Of a DNA stretch of 64,000 nucleotides, positions 63,901-64,000 are shown piece by piece. The notes under the pieces are model-generated. The model saw only the letters and a program-made list of their open reading frames with translations, was not told the origin of the DNA and did not search any database. This DNA is from Roseibium sp. HPY-6 (GTDB lineage: Bacteria; Pseudomonadota; Alphaproteobacteria; Rhizobiales; Stappiaceae), in contig NZ_JBEWCD010000001.1 in assembly GCF_040530035.1 (NCBI RefSeq), forward strand, positions 1,488,001 to 1,552,000, given 5' to 3'. Position numbers and translations under genes: made by a program. The first letter of the stretch is position 1, and each line of letters opens with the position of its first letter.

Positions 63901-64000
63901 GATGGCGACGACACCCTGCAAGGCGACGACGGGGACGACAAGCTCTATGGCGGAAAGGACAACGATCAGGTCTACGGCGGGAATGACGCCGATACCATTT
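60922..64000 (+). CDS. CEMIP/TMEM2-like beta-helix, G8 domain and RTX repeat protein (3' end outside window)
   Basis: At least 1026 residues, open to the end. Residues 1-60 join a segment (NAFLMAMGQGSRIEIHA, then SWVQLAKTAEAGSSVLTLDG and WQAGDRIALAS) that in relatives follows the G8 domain. Then comes a right-handed beta-helix with CEMIP-like motifs (RAEVGLLSRNVKIQGDEDS, GRYPLHWHMNG, HHSFNKGITLHG, GHGYFLEDGS). A G8 domain follows at about 770-870 (SASWQGGKPGTDDIAVIG), then GGxGxD RTX calcium repeats from about 915, which imply type I secretion. The natural start is unclear: no ribosome site before the ATG at 60922, and a stop at 60871. It may act on polysaccharide; animal relatives are hyaluronidases. 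Confidence 0.8.
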   Translation, partial: MMPTIKDNNAFLMAMGQGSRIEIHAQDAEKESWVQLAKTAEAGSSVLTLDGKTKWQAGDRIALASTSQDAHEAEEAVIKKVTVNANGTTTLTLEAPLTFTHFGEKQTYDNGKSGSEYRAWTVDTRAEVGLLSRNVKIQGDEDSPSDGYGGHTMVMDGAEMHISGAEFFHMGQKGVMGRYPLHWHMNGNVEGEYVQNSSVHHSFNKGITLHGIQNAWIEDNVVFDTIGHGYFLEDGSEFGNVLKDNLGFVTRQTASAAEASHKSDFTGVSTFWLTNPQNHMAGNHAAGSDNSGIWFTHQDEVMGTSATVDDYKGYAPKHRMHGVFDDNASHSNRVNGLAHAQSINEANGVFSDSHYKGDFLIENFTTYKSGDQGIWTRSTSGVIIDNSMFADNKSGSFLAGRHLVKDSLFVGRSKNVTNDGDADDPGSSQFGAASGEGVRGHQFYDSPVALESVHFAGFTEDKDSALLAGSGFHRRTNNSTKDLTFDDDMPVHNRMDRYLGPGNRSPEDTNAATFALVDLDGSLSGTWGASITQKIIDRFPGDRIDILEQGTTGFNALGSARFDSRQNLWVNSGNVDFGIQRFDTSAGKRVKLEIERSDNGAKLLLNEDTGGNNVYLDLVAIEDRGQTTGTGFDFYTVRYPDGLPNVIDVELRDMKKGSAVYYKFVDLPAGLTVRGADQVGGLGALKSADGTAYFKKGSVLYVKAVADVGASVPNAQDARVAKDNYGDEFQLHIKNYGAYKASGNNAPHDAETTDFDPYILPIPEKPKSTSVTSEITSADDRWSSSASWQGGKPGTDDIAVIGKDDRLVLNENAQVKGIIVDGGELLVEDIKDLSLTADWILVINGGLFQVGTEDKPHKHDFTLTLTGDDPKNDVHVANLLKPGAAGVVHSVDNNDGEAFAGTERDQDLNGLKITGDRQFGGDRDDVFQGTDYNDLLRGGRGNDQLYGKDGDDLLRGDAGENYLNGGDGQDRLYGGADADRLQGGKGDDILRGGDGDDTLQGDDGDDKLYGGKDNDQVYGGNDADTI

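Noticed and set aside
1..64000. CRISPR arrays, tRNA genes, prophage blocks and riboswitches
   Set aside because: Looked for regularly spaced repeats, cloverleaf-like stretches, phage structural genes and conserved riboswitch cores; none was seen by eye, though a tool-based scan for tRNA and RNA families would be needed to exclude short ones.

Overview
The window looks like chromosomal DNA of a metabolically versatile, probably marine alphaproteobacterium, perhaps of the Roseibium/Labrenzia/Stappia type. I infer this from the TMAO-reductase genes, the many ABC and DMT transporters, the LysR/IclR/GntR regulators with overlapping operon genes, and the gene style. No rRNA, tRNA or other taxonomic marker is present, so the assignment is loose. 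I saw no CRISPR array, prophage or origin.

Layout. (1) 1-4.07 kb: the 3' end of torC, then torD and torA, closed by a terminator-like hairpin. A DUF2478 protein and a soluble hybrid histidine kinase follow (4.2-7.15 kb). (2) 7.4-22.2 kb: a nine-gene minus-strand operon (solute-binding protein, OppBCDF-type ABC transporter, quinone-oxidoreductase-like protein, HyuB, HyuA, M20 peptidase). It is divergent from an IclR regulator and an M28-like peptidase, and a repeated palindrome lies in both control regions. (3) 22.3-31.3 kb: a patchwork of regulators (LysR, TetR, LysR), EamA and LysE exporters, small enzymes and a frameshifted VOC gene. (4) 31.9-42.1 kb: a second nine-gene peptide-ABC operon (GntR, solute-binding protein, DppB, DppC, SDR, deacetylase/imidase-like protein, gamma-glutamyltransferase, two ATPases), divergent from a semialdehyde-dehydrogenase-like gene. 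(5) 42-51 kb: an accessory zone with IS66 and LysR remnants, a 268-bp MITE-like element and several secreted or unique proteins. (6) 51.4-60.4 kb: a YdjM-like membrane protein, a class III adenylate cyclase, a DUF4437 cupin with LysR, an OpuAC-like protein with AraC, and an ABM/royal-jelly-like pair. (7) 60.9 kb to the end: a large secreted protein with a CEMIP/TMEM2-like beta-helix, a G8 domain and RTX repeats, running off the window.

How the genes may work together. Operon 2 carries ATP-dependent hydantoinase/oxoprolinase homologues and peptidases; operon 4 carries gamma-glutamyltransferase and a cyclic-imidase-like deacetylase. Both therefore look built to import small peptides or cyclic amides and open them to amino acids. 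A shared gamma-glutamyl/5-oxoproline route is an inference.

Most notable observations. The solute-binding protein at 17636-19291 has its two lobes in circularly permuted order compared with the canonical family member at 38805-40295. The M28-like peptidase transcribed divergently from it lacks the family's catalytic/metal Glu-Glu pair. The CEMIP-like protein has its G8 domain after the beta-helix instead of before it.
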